Shown here: positions 1-7,045 of the stretch, in pieces | Layout of the letters: each line of letters begins with the position of its first letter | How positions within the stretch are numbered: the first letter of the stretch is position 1 | Assembly (NCBI GenBank): GCA_003229495.1 | Contig: QIEB01000240.1 | Span: 1 to 13,946, forward strand | Reading direction: 5' to 3' | DNA: 13,946 nucleotides | DNA from: Flammeovirgaceae bacterium | Lineage (GTDB): Bacteria; Bacteroidota; Bacteroidia; Cytophagales; Cyclobacteriaceae | Translations under genes and position numbers: made by a program | The notes under the pieces: generated by a model | What the model was told of the DNA's origin: nothing | Database searches by the model: none | What the model saw: the letters and a program-made list of their open reading frames with translations, nothing else

Positions 1-90
1 GGTTCGGCAAGATATCCTTTGCTGTTATTCGGTAGGATTTGTCTTCCTTTCTCCAATCATTTTATGAATAATTGATGCTGTTTGAGAAAC

Positions 91-121
91 TTGTTTAACT
101 TCCCGGCGGCCCTTATATTTA
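91..121 (+). promoter_or_regulatory. Possible Bacteroidota-type promoter before the cyclase gene
   Basis: TTG at 91-93 is followed 20 nt later by TATATTTA (114-121), one base away from the Bacteroidota -7 consensus TAnnTTTG with a fitting spacing. It ends only 7 nt before the ATG at 129, so a transcript from it would be almost leaderless; no Shine-Dalgarno sequence precedes that ATG. This is a weak pattern match in AT-rich DNA and could be chance. The rest of 1-128 shows nothing recognisable. Confidence 0.22.
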
Positions 122-128
122 ACGAATT

Positions 129-2066
129 ATGCCTCCTCAACGAAGACTTGCAGCCATTATGTTTACCGATATGGTGGGTTACACCCGTCTCATGCAGAAA
201 GACGAAGGTCTAGCCAAATCTCTAAGGGACCGGCACCGGACCGTCCTAAAAAAAGAAGTCCGAGAGCATGAAGGAGAGATTCTTCAGTACTATGGTGACG
301 GGACCCTTTGCATATTTCACAGTTCAATCTTAGCGGTCAAATGTGCCCTCCAAATACAAGAGCAATTGTTACAAGAACCTAAGGTCCCGCTTAGGATTGG
401 TCTACATTCCGGGGACATCGTGCACGATGAAGAAGGGATTTACGGAGACGGAGTTAATATTGCTTCCCGCATTGAATCCCTTTCCACGGTTGGTTCAGTA
501 CTATTTTCAGGTAAAATAATGGATGATATCAAGAACCAGAAAAACTTGGAAGTTAAATCTTTGGGCGAATTTTCTCTCAAAAATGTTGGTGCCCCAGTGG
601 AAATATTTGCTCTTACCAATAATCCACTGGCTATTCCGGAAGCGGCAACTATGATTGGAAAGGGAAAGAAACTAATCAAGAGTGTGGCAGTTTTACCCTT
701 TGTTAATATGAGTACCGATACTGAAAATGAGTATTTCTCGGATGGGATTACTGAGGAGATCTTAAATGCCCTGGCAAGAGTTAGCGGGATTAGAGTTACC
801 GCCCGTACTTCCTCTTTTGCATTTAAGGGTAAAAACCTGGATATAAGAGAGGTGGCCAACCAACTAAATGTTGACCACATACTTGAAGGAAGTGTGAGAA
901 AATCTGGAAATCTGGTGAGAATTACTGCTCAGTTAATCTCTGCCAAAGATGGATTTCATATATGGTCTGAAAATTACGACAGGGAACTGAAAGATATTTT
1001 TGCCATTCAGGATGAAATCGCGCAAAACATCGCTGAGATGTTGAGTGAGCGTTTGGTTGAAAAATCAAAAAGAGCAGTATTACCGAAATCAACGGCCCAA
1101 AACCTGGAAGCCTATAACCTTTATCTAAAGGGGAACTTTTATTGGAAAAAGTGGTCCCCTGAAGGAGTAAAAAAGTCTATTGCTTTTTTTGAGCAAGCAA
1201 TAGCACTGGAGCCTGATTTAAGCCTTCCCCATGCCGGATTGGCTTCTGCTTATATTTTCCTGGGCATTACCGGAAATATGAAGGGAAATGCTTTCCAGAA
1301 AGCTGCCGAGGCAGCACACCAGGCTTTAACCCTGGATGATCAGCACGACGGAGCTAATCTGGCCATGGGGATGATAAAATTTATGTATGAAAAGAATTAT
1401 GAAGAAGCCAAAGGTTATTTCATCAAGGCATTGAAGATAAATCCTGGTAGTTCAGAGGGCCATCACTATTATGCCATGTATTTAAGTAATACCGGCAATT
1501 TTAACAAAGCCTTGAAAGAAATCGAAAAAGCCCATCAACTCGATCCCCTCTCATTGATCATCCTGGGTAGTTATGCAGAAATTTGCTTTTTTTCAGGGGA
1601 CAACAAAGAAGCAATCAAACGATACCATCAAGCCCTGGAACTTGATCCGAATTTTCGGGCAGTGTGGGAGGGTATAGGATGGGTATATGCCAAGGAAAAA
1701 AAGTATGAAGAGGCACTTGTTGCTTTTAGAAAATTTCAATCAATGACCGGCTCTAAACTTAAAGGCTTAAACGGATTGGGATATACATTGGGAAAATTGG
1801 GTCAAACCGATGAAGCCCGGGAATGTCTAAAACTGCTGGTGGAGCGAAAACAAAATGATGAAAACATTATTTTGGATATGGATTTTGCCATGATCTACGC
1901 CGGGTTGGAAGAATGGGACCAGGTATATGATCATATGGAAGCAGCCATTGAAGCTAATATGGGAGGCCTGTTTCTGAATGTTCATCCTATGTGGGAAGAG
2001 GTCAGGCAGATGCCTCGATTCAGGAACCTTCTTTCTAAACACGGTTACTTACAAACTGTAACTTAA
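129..2066 (+). CDS. Class III adenylate/guanylate cyclase domain protein with TolB/FlgO-like domain and TPR repeats
   Basis: A predicted signalling protein of 645 aa. Residues about 5-160 form a class III nucleotide cyclase homology domain: metal-binding Asp in FTDMVGY (D14) and in YYGDG (D57), and the transition-state Asn and Arg in GDGVNIASR (N110, R114). Residues about 184-285 (SVAVLPF, FSDGITEEI, YDREL) match the TolB/FlgO-like domain often found between a cyclase domain and TPRs in Bacteroidota and Proteobacteria. Residues about 325-640 are TPR-like helical repeats, for example around 343-376, 423-455, 459-472, 493-508 and 510-530. No signal peptide or membrane helix is evident, so it is probably cytosolic. 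The positions that normally select the purine are not the usual Lys and Asp: Q53 and G103 occupy them by eye alignment. ATP/GTP specificity, or activity itself, is therefore uncertain. The ATG at 129 is the first start before the conserved domain. It is convergent with the rnf operon and has no obvious functional tie to it. Confidence 0.88.
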   Translation: MPPQRRLAAIMFTDMVGYTRLMQKDEGLAKSLRDRHRTVLKKEVREHEGEILQYYGDGTLCIFHSSILAVKCALQIQEQLLQEPKVPLRIGLHSGDIVHDEEGIYGDGVNIASRIESLSTVGSVLFSGKIMDDIKNQKNLEVKSLGEFSLKNVGAPVEIFALTNNPLAIPEAATMIGKGKKLIKSVAVLPFVNMSTDTENEYFSDGITEEILNALARVSGIRVTARTSSFAFKGKNLDIREVANQLNVDHILEGSVRKSGNLVRITAQLISAKDGFHIWSENYDRELKDIFAIQDEIAQNIAEMLSERLVEKSKRAVLPKSTAQNLEAYNLYLKGNFYWKKWSPEGVKKSIAFFEQAIALEPDLSLPHAGLASAYIFLGITGNMKGNAFQKAAEAAHQALTLDDQHDGANLAMGMIKFMYEKNYEEAKGYFIKALKINPGSSEGHHYYAMYLSNTGNFNKALKEIEKAHQLDPLSLIILGSYAEICFFSGDNKEAIKRYHQALELDPNFRAVWEGIGWVYAKEKKYEEALVAFRKFQSMTGSKLKGLNGLGYTLGKLGQTDEARECLKLLVERKQNDENIILDMDFAMIYAGLEEWDQVYDHMEAAIEANMGGLFLNVHPMWEEVRQMPRFRNLLSKHGYLQTVT

Positions 2067-2161
2067 GCTAATGTTTGTCAGGTACCCAGCAGCTCCACCA
2101 AAAACTTAGACTGATGGAGATCAAAGCGCGTATGAACAAGAGATTGATTGAGTGCACTAAA

Positions 2162-3028
2162 TCAGGTACTACCCATTTGTCTTGGTCCTTTACGCACAAT
2201 TTTCTTACTCTCTTTTCCTTTCACCACACCTAACTGTCGATCGAGCCATACGATAGCTCCGGTAGGACATCGTTGAATAGGATCCTGAATCTGATGGCGC
2301 CCCGAATAGTTGATTACAGGCAAATTATTTTGCATGTAGATGAGATTACCAGGGGCGTCCATGGCACATTTACCGCAGGCGGTGCAGCCTACCTGACACT
2401 CCTCCAGAATTTCATTCCCATCTTCCAGGTTTTTGCAAGCTACCCACAGTTGGTGGCTTAAGGGTTGTATTGAAAACAAATCTTTGGGACATATTTCCAC
2501 ACAGTCACCACAAGCGGTGCACTTGTCTTCATCCACCTGGGGAATGGAGTATGGATCCATGGTGATGGCATCAAAATCGCATACCTCCTCGCAATCACCA
2601 TGACCCAGGCAGCCCCAAAAGCATCCTTTACCACCTCCTGAAACCAAGGAAGCAGCCTGACAAGTAGAGATACCCTGGTATTGAGCACGGTTTAAAGCCA
2701 CATTGGTACCACCGGCACATGCCAGACGGGCCACACGTTTTTCTTGCGAACCCAGGTCTACATTGAGATATTTGGCAATTGCTGTAAGACCCTCCTCTGA
2801 ACTCACCGTACACTTGCTGGGTAAAGCACTTCCTAAAACCAGCGCCTCCGCAAAGGGTCTACAGCCGGGATAACCACAAGCACCGCAGTTTGCATGCGGC
2901 AGTATTTCTTCCACCACATCCATACGGGGGTCTTCATAAACGAATAGTTTTTTATGGGCCAGAGTCAGCATCAAGGCCAATAGGAAGGTCAGCCCTCCCA
3001 GCGCTGCCAGTGCCACCACTATCGACAT
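2162..3028 (-). CDS. rnfB: Rnf electron transport complex subunit RnfB (long form, modified C-terminal ferredoxin region)
   Basis: RnfB is the iron-sulfur subunit that exchanges electrons with ferredoxin at the cytoplasmic face of the Rnf complex. The 288-aa protein has an N-terminal membrane anchor (about 2-24), the RnfB-type four-Cys motif CGACGYPGC with C48, C51, C56 and C73, then a Cys-rich block (C104, C123, C136, C140, C146, C150). A ferredoxin motif follows at C170, C173, C176, C180-Pro. The next motif has C215, C218 and C221 but Ala225-Pro where a fourth Cys-Pro is expected. Further on only C254-Pro-Thr-Gly-Ala-Ile remains of another motif. It is longer than the roughly 190-aa proteobacterial RnfB and resembles the multi-cluster form of Clostridia and Bacteroidota. 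The tail after 270 is basic. Its ATG shares one base with the stop of the FNR-like gene (TGATG), implying translational coupling. It is the last gene of the operon, detached from rnfA by two inserted genes. Confidence 0.93.
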   Translation of the reverse strand: MSIVVALAALGGLTFLLALMLTLAHKKLFVYEDPRMDVVEEILPHANCGACGYPGCRPFAEALVLGSALPSKCTVSSEEGLTAIAKYLNVDLGSQEKRVARLACAGGTNVALNRAQYQGISTCQAASLVSGGGKGCFWGCLGHGDCEEVCDFDAITMDPYSIPQVDEDKCTACGDCVEICPKDLFSIQPLSHQLWVACKNLEDGNEILEECQVGCTACGKCAMDAPGNLIYMQNNLPVINYSGRHQIQDPIQRCPTGAIVWLDRQLGVVKGKESKKIVRKGPRQMGST

Positions 3029-3885
3029 CAGTAGATAATTTCAGCCCATTTGTTGCCCGCCACTAACTCTGCTTTGCGCGTCTCCCATTTTTCCCGGGAG
3101 CCTAAGATATTGGAAAACGCTTTGTCCAACATGTCCCTGATCTTTTCATACCCTGCCACATATATATAAGTGGCAGACTGGGATAACATTTCGATAATCT
3201 CTGCAGCCCGTTCTTCAATAGCCTTATCCAGTTCAATAGGAGCCTCCCAATGGGGGCGCGGACTCAAGGCATGGAAGGCTTTAAAAGTCGCTTCATCATA
3301 GTAATTGGTCAAATCACCGTCTTTGTCATTCAGGTACAGCAATTCTAACCCGCTACGGGCGCCATAAAACAACCGGATCTTACCTTTCCAATCTTTGACA
3401 TCGTTATAGATGTGTTTTACAAATGCCCGGAACGGGGCAATACCGGTTCCCATGCCAATGAGGATGAGATTGGCATTCTTGTCCTCAGGTACCGTAAAGG
3501 GCAGGTCAAAAGGTCCGGTGATGGTGATGCGGTCCCCCACCTTTCGATCACATAGGTAATTGGAACCTATACCCTGGTAAAGTTCACCGCTGAATTCATC
3601 CACATAGGAACACCGTTTGACCAACATGGTGATCAGGGATTGCCCATTATTTTTTGCGGGAAGATCTGCTACGCTATACAAACGGTGATGTGTGGTATTG
3701 CCGAATTCACCGGAGATTTTTACCAGTACCCCAAAACTTTGATCTACCTGGCATTCAAAGTCCGGTTGTTGTACCTTCAGCAATATTTCCCGAACCTCCT
3801 CGGTATCGGTTGGCGTTAATCGTTCGGTACTTTTTACGGTAGCCTGATATTGCTTTTCTAGGTCATAGTCTGCTAAATGTGCCAT
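3028..3885 (-). CDS. Ferredoxin-NADP(+) reductase-like FAD/NAD(P)-binding oxidoreductase within the rnf operon
   Basis: A 285-aa soluble flavoprotein of the plant-type ferredoxin-NADP reductase superfamily, expected to move electrons between ferredoxin (or another Fe-S carrier) and NADP(H) through FAD. The FAD domain has RLYS (68-71) and GSNYL (107-111); the nucleotide domain has GMGTGIAPF (144-152) and a later YVAGYEKIRDML segment. The chain ends WAEIIY, with a C-terminal Tyr as in plant-type FNRs, where that aromatic residue stacks on the flavin. S208 and R210 in the ALSPR segment sit where FNRs contact the 2'-phosphate of NADP, which favours NADPH over NADH (inference). The Cys usually found before Gly in the C-terminal motif is Ala244 here. 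The gene starts 11 nt after the NqrM-like gene and is coupled to rnfB. It is not a standard Rnf subunit. Alternatives are a paralogous reductase such as a BoxA- or flavodoxin-reductase-type protein. The family call is firm, the electron partner inferred. Confidence 0.85.
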   Translation of the reverse strand: MAHLADYDLEKQYQATVKSTERLTPTDTEEVREILLKVQQPDFECQVDQSFGVLVKISGEFGNTTHHRLYSVADLPAKNNGQSLITMLVKRCSYVDEFSGELYQGIGSNYLCDRKVGDRITITGPFDLPFTVPEDKNANLILIGMGTGIAPFRAFVKHIYNDVKDWKGKIRLFYGARSGLELLYLNDKDGDLTNYYDEATFKAFHALSPRPHWEAPIELDKAIEERAAEIIEMLSQSATYIYVAGYEKIRDMLDKAFSNILGSREKWETRKAELVAGNKWAEIIY

Positions 3886-3896
3886 AACTTAAAGGG

Positions 3897-4088
3897 TTAA
3901 CTTTTATTTAGTTCTTTATTTTTACAAGTAGTGGTGCATCCACAATTTCCACAACCGCTTCTGCCAGCCAATACGTCTTCATCGGGAAACCGGTCCGAAA
4001 ACATCTTCCCCCAAATTCTCTGTACTACTACCCACAACACCATCAGGGTGATCATACCTGCAATGCCGATAAAGTATGTGGTAATCAT
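3897..4088 (-). CDS. Small Cys-rich single-pass membrane protein, NqrM-like candidate Rnf maturation factor
   Basis: A 63-aa protein with one N-terminal membrane helix (about 5-24), a basic/aromatic stretch, then a compact Cys cluster C46-x2-C49-x-C51-x3-C55 near the C-terminus. This layout (one helix, four clustered Cys) is that of NqrM (DUF539), which is needed to deliver or build the iron centre between the NqrD and NqrE subunits of Na+-NQR. RnfE and RnfA are the homologues of NqrD and NqrE and also hold a Cys-ligated iron centre. The gene follows rnfA by 10 nt, fitting a role in maturing that centre. The Cys spacing is not identical to the CDCxxPC pattern I recall for NqrM, and FeoB-associated Cys-rich membrane proteins look similar, so the family assignment is tentative. 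Operon position and a clean frame from ATG to stop make it a credible gene. Confidence 0.72.
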   Translation of the reverse strand: MITTYFIGIAGMITLMVLWVVVQRIWGKMFSDRFPDEDVLAGRSGCGNCGCTTTCKNKELNKS

Positions 4089-4098
4089 TTTATTTTAA

Positions 4099-4683
4099 TT
4101 AATTACTACCTAATCCGGAAAATCCCATAAATGTCAGGGACAAAATACCGGCAATCAATAATGTAAGCGCCGTCCCTTTTACTATATTTGGCACTTCTGC
4201 GAATTCGAGTTGCTCCCGCAGGCCTGCAATTAGTACCAACGCTAAAGTAAATCCTGCGCCAGCCCCCAAGGCATAAATGAAACTCTCAAAAAACCCATAC
4301 TCCTTGTTGGTCTGAAACAGCGCTAATCCTAATATAGCACAGTTGGTGGTGATCAGAGGGAGAAATATTCCCAGGGCCCTAAACAAGGCAGGGCTTATTT
4401 TCTTGATAATCATCTCCACCAGTTGTACAGTAGAGGCGATTACCACAATGTAACTGATCAACTGCAGAAACGGTGCGTTGATGGCTACCAACAAGGCATG
4501 AATGCCATAGGCACACATGGAGCTGATGAGCATCACAAACATCACTGCACCACCCATTTTGGTGGCCGTTTCCAATTTAGCGGATACCCCCAGAAACGGG
4601 CAGATCCCTAAAAAATAGGCCAGAACAAAATTATTAATGAGGCTGGCGTTGATGAAGATGTACCAAAGCGATTCCGTTTTCAT
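4099..4683 (-). CDS. rnfA: Rnf complex membrane subunit RnfA
   Basis: RnfA (194 aa) is an integral membrane subunit of the Rnf complex and a homologue of NqrE. The sequence has about six hydrophobic helices. Conserved cysteines lie in GICPFLG (C28) and TTNCAILG (C115). In the family these pair with two cysteines of RnfE to ligate an iron-sulfur centre in the middle of the membrane, which passes electrons across the bilayer. The length is the usual one. Its ATG overlaps the rnfE stop by four bases (ATGA), showing translational coupling. The C-terminus ends cleanly and the NqrM-like gene follows after 10 nt. Confidence 0.96.
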   Translation of the reverse strand: MKTESLWYIFINASLINNFVLAYFLGICPFLGVSAKLETATKMGGAVMFVMLISSMCAYGIHALLVAINAPFLQLISYIVVIASTVQLVEMIIKKISPALFRALGIFLPLITTNCAILGLALFQTNKEYGFFESFIYALGAGAGFTLALVLIAGLREQLEFAEVPNIVKGTALTLLIAGILSLTFMGFSGLGSN

Positions 4684-5336
4684 ACTTCCGACCTCCTTTC
4701 ATTTATCACATTAAAAAACAATAGCCAGCCTGCCAGGGTAAAAAAACCACCAGCTGGTAATATCATCAAAATCCAGGCTTGAAAGTCATTTGGTAGAAAT
4801 GAAAATCCAAAGAAACTGCCGCTTCCTAATACCTCTCTCACCGCACCCAAACAAAATAAAGCAAATATAAATCCAACCCCCATCCCCAGGGCATCTAACA
4901 TAGACTTGCCAATGGTGTTCTTAGAAGCAAAGGCCTCCGCCCTGCTCAAGATCAGGCAATTCACTACAATCAGGTATATAAAAGCGCCCAGACTTTTGTG
5001 TAATTCCACACTAATGGCTTGAATTGCGTAATCCGTAATGGTAACAAAGGTGGCAATGATTAATACGTAACAGGCGATACGTACCTGTTTGGGTATAAAA
5101 TTGCGCAGGGAAGAAACCAATAAATTAGACATCAACAAGACAAAAGCAGTAGCCAGCCCCATGGCCAGGGCATTTTCCGCGGTATTAGAAACCGCCAATA
5201 CCGGGCACATACCCATCACCTGGACAAACACCGGATTTTCCTTCCACAATCCTTTGATAAATTCATCGGTGGATGGGCTATTCTTCAGGGAAGAAAAAAA
5301 ATCCTTTTTATGTACATCTGATATCGGATTATTCAT
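4680..5336 (-). CDS. rnfE: Rnf complex membrane subunit RnfE
   Basis: RnfE (218 aa) is the NqrD homologue, an integral membrane protein with about six helices after a roughly 30-residue hydrophilic N-terminus. Conserved features are GLWKENPVFVQ, MCPVLAV (C44) and VVNCLILSRAEAFAS (C126). C44 and C126 would complete the RnfA/RnfE intramembrane iron centre together with RnfA C28 and C115. It starts 6 nt after the rnfG stop and ends in an ATGA overlap with rnfA. Confidence 0.96.
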   Translation of the reverse strand: MNNPISDVHKKDFFSSLKNSPSTDEFIKGLWKENPVFVQVMGMCPVLAVSNTAENALAMGLATAFVLLMSNLLVSSLRNFIPKQVRIACYVLIIATFVTITDYAIQAISVELHKSLGAFIYLIVVNCLILSRAEAFASKNTIGKSMLDALGMGVGFIFALFCLGAVREVLGSGSFFGFSFLPNDFQAWILMILPAGGFFTLAGWLLFFNVINERRSEV

Positions 5337-5342
5337 GGCTTT

Positions 5343-6029
5343 TCAATCTTCACTGGAGAAATCCTGTTGGTTATCATAGATCAACGGTACCCAGTATTGA
5401 GTGCTGGCACCAAGTATATTTCCAATTGCCCGGGAGGAAATAGTGGCCCCGGTAACGCCGTCAATCTGCCAGGGGTGTTCTTTGTTACCATGTTTTACTG
5501 GTACCACCACATTATTTAGCTCACTGAAATCATCAGTCAATGATACGTCGAGCGCCTCAAAATTGGCCAGAAAATCAGCGTCTTTTTCAATCCTATCTCC
5601 TAATCCCGGGGTTTCTTTGCTCTCCAGTACATAATATCCTATTATGGACTGTTTGCCGGGGTGATATCCGTAAAGAATCCTCAGCACATCTGCATAACCC
5701 TGTCCACTGGCTTCCACCGCCACTCCAGTCAGTTGACCTTCCTGGTCATATCCGGCAAAGACCAGAGATTCCGTCCTGCCTTTATCATAGACCGCTGTAA
5801 AACCATTATTCTGATCAAGTTGAAAGGTTTTGGTGGCCACCGTCCCAGGAAGTACCCTGAAAATCGCTTTTTCCAGAGCTTCAGCTTTCAGTCGCTCAAT
5901 TCTGGGCAAGGTGCCTTCAAATGTCAGCACGATCAGCAGTGCACAAAGTACACCGATGCCTACCATGGCCCTAAGCATGGGCATGATACTGGTATTTGTA
6001 TTTTGCGGTATGGTTTGGGTTTCTGTCAT
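5343..6029 (-). CDS. rnfG: Rnf complex FMN-binding subunit RnfG
   Basis: RnfG (228 aa) is a membrane-anchored subunit, the NqrC homologue, that carries a covalently bound FMN on its extracytoplasmic domain. One transmembrane helix spans about residues 17-37. The extracytoplasmic part includes ESKETPGLGDRI (136-147), a signature of the FMN-binding domain, and DGVTGAT (190-196), in which T196 should be the phosphoester attachment site for FMN. That modification is made by an ApbE flavin transferase; no apbE lies in this window. The ATG overlaps the rnfD stop in an ATGA arrangement. Length and motifs are complete. Confidence 0.95.
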   Translation of the reverse strand: MTETQTIPQNTNTSIMPMLRAMVGIGVLCALLIVLTFEGTLPRIERLKAEALEKAIFRVLPGTVATKTFQLDQNNGFTAVYDKGRTESLVFAGYDQEGQLTGVAVEASGQGYADVLRILYGYHPGKQSIIGYYVLESKETPGLGDRIEKDADFLANFEALDVSLTDDFSELNNVVVPVKHGNKEHPWQIDGVTGATISSRAIGNILGASTQYWVPLIYDNQQDFSSED

Positions 6030-7045
6030 GATTGCTGTGGCTGTTTCACTGTGCCGTAAACCCTGGGTTTAACCAGATTATCGATATGAGGCGAAAGGGC
6101 ATTGCCTAATAAAATGGCATACATAACCCCTTCTGGCAATCCACCCCATATACGTATCACCACTACCAAAATGCCTATCACTGTACCATAAATTAAAACT
6201 CCTAAGGAAGTGATGGGCGAACCCACCATATCGGTGGCCATAAAAATAGCTCCCAGCATCAATCCTCCGGAGAAAAGCATAAATATTGGCGAGGGATATG
6301 CTTGACTGTCAATAAGGTGCAGTATGCCGCTAAGCACCAACACAGTCCCTAAAATAGCCACTGGGATACGCCAGTTCATCATGTTCCTGACAATCAGGTA
6401 AAGTCCTCCCAGCAATATCAGTACCGCACAGGTCTCTCCGGTGGAGCCACTGATCAGCCCCAGTGCCAGATCGGAATTGTTAGTAATTACCTGATCAAAC
6501 TTGAAAGCTGCCAGGGGTGTAGCTCCTGAGAGGCCGTCAACCCCCGGTGACATAAATGGAAAAGTAAACACCGAAGCATTCACCACGGAAAAGCGGTTGT
6601 CCGTAAATGCCGGAAACCAGGTAGTAATAGCTACCGGAAAGGCCGCCTGCAACACCGCCCGGCTTACCAGCGCCGGATTAAAAACGTTGTATCCCAGTCC
6701 CCCGAAAATAAATTTGCCCAAGGCAATGGCAATTACCCCTCCAAAAAAGGCCATCCATAAGGGAAAAATGGGTGGCAGGGTCAGACCTAATAATAAGCCT
6801 GTAATCACCGCAGACCAGTCAGATATGGTACTCTCCTTTTTAGAAATTTTACATAAGAAATGTTCCGTAAGCAGGCAGGAAATTACCGTAGTAACCAGCA
6901 CCATTAAAGCGTTTAATCCAAAAGTGTACACGGCAAACAGGGCTACCGGGACCAGAGCCCATACCACATTTCGCATGATCACCTCGATGCTCAGGCCCCC
7001 GGCAATATGCGGGGAAGTACTGATATGTAAGGTCTTACTGTACAT
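6026..7045 (-). CDS. rnfD: Rnf complex membrane subunit RnfD
   Basis: RnfD (339 aa) is the NqrB homologue, a multi-helix membrane protein that forms part of the ion path and carries covalent FMN. It opens with the typical TLHISTSPHI segment (5-14) and has many hydrophobic helices. The family signature GYNVFNPALVSRA lies at 118-130. DGLSGATPL (170-178) holds the FMN-accepting threonine T176. The C-terminal GGLPEGVMYAILLGNA segment (301-316) is also characteristic. It overlaps the end of rnfC by 11 nt and the start of rnfG by 4 nt. Whether the complex pumps Na+ or H+ cannot be read reliably here. Confidence 0.96.
   Translation of the reverse strand: MYSKTLHISTSPHIAGGLSIEVIMRNVVWALVPVALFAVYTFGLNALMVLVTTVISCLLTEHFLCKISKKESTISDWSAVITGLLLGLTLPPIFPLWMAFFGGVIAIALGKFIFGGLGYNVFNPALVSRAVLQAAFPVAITTWFPAFTDNRFSVVNASVFTFPFMSPGVDGLSGATPLAAFKFDQVITNNSDLALGLISGSTGETCAVLILLGGLYLIVRNMMNWRIPVAILGTVLVLSGILHLIDSQAYPSPIFMLFSGGLMLGAIFMATDMVGSPITSLGVLIYGTVIGILVVVIRIWGGLPEGVMYAILLGNALSPHIDNLVKPRVYGTVKQPQQS

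Noticed and set aside
440..880. Open frame on the minus strand inside the cyclase gene
   Set aside because: It lies entirely within a well-supported plus-strand gene, shows no domain-like pattern, and is a shadow of the coding frame.
2093..2119. Possible terminator hairpin between the convergent cyclase and rnfB genes (CTCCA ... TGGAG)
   Set aside because: Only a 5-bp stem with a 17-nt loop and no T-tract on either side, so it is not credible as an intrinsic terminator.
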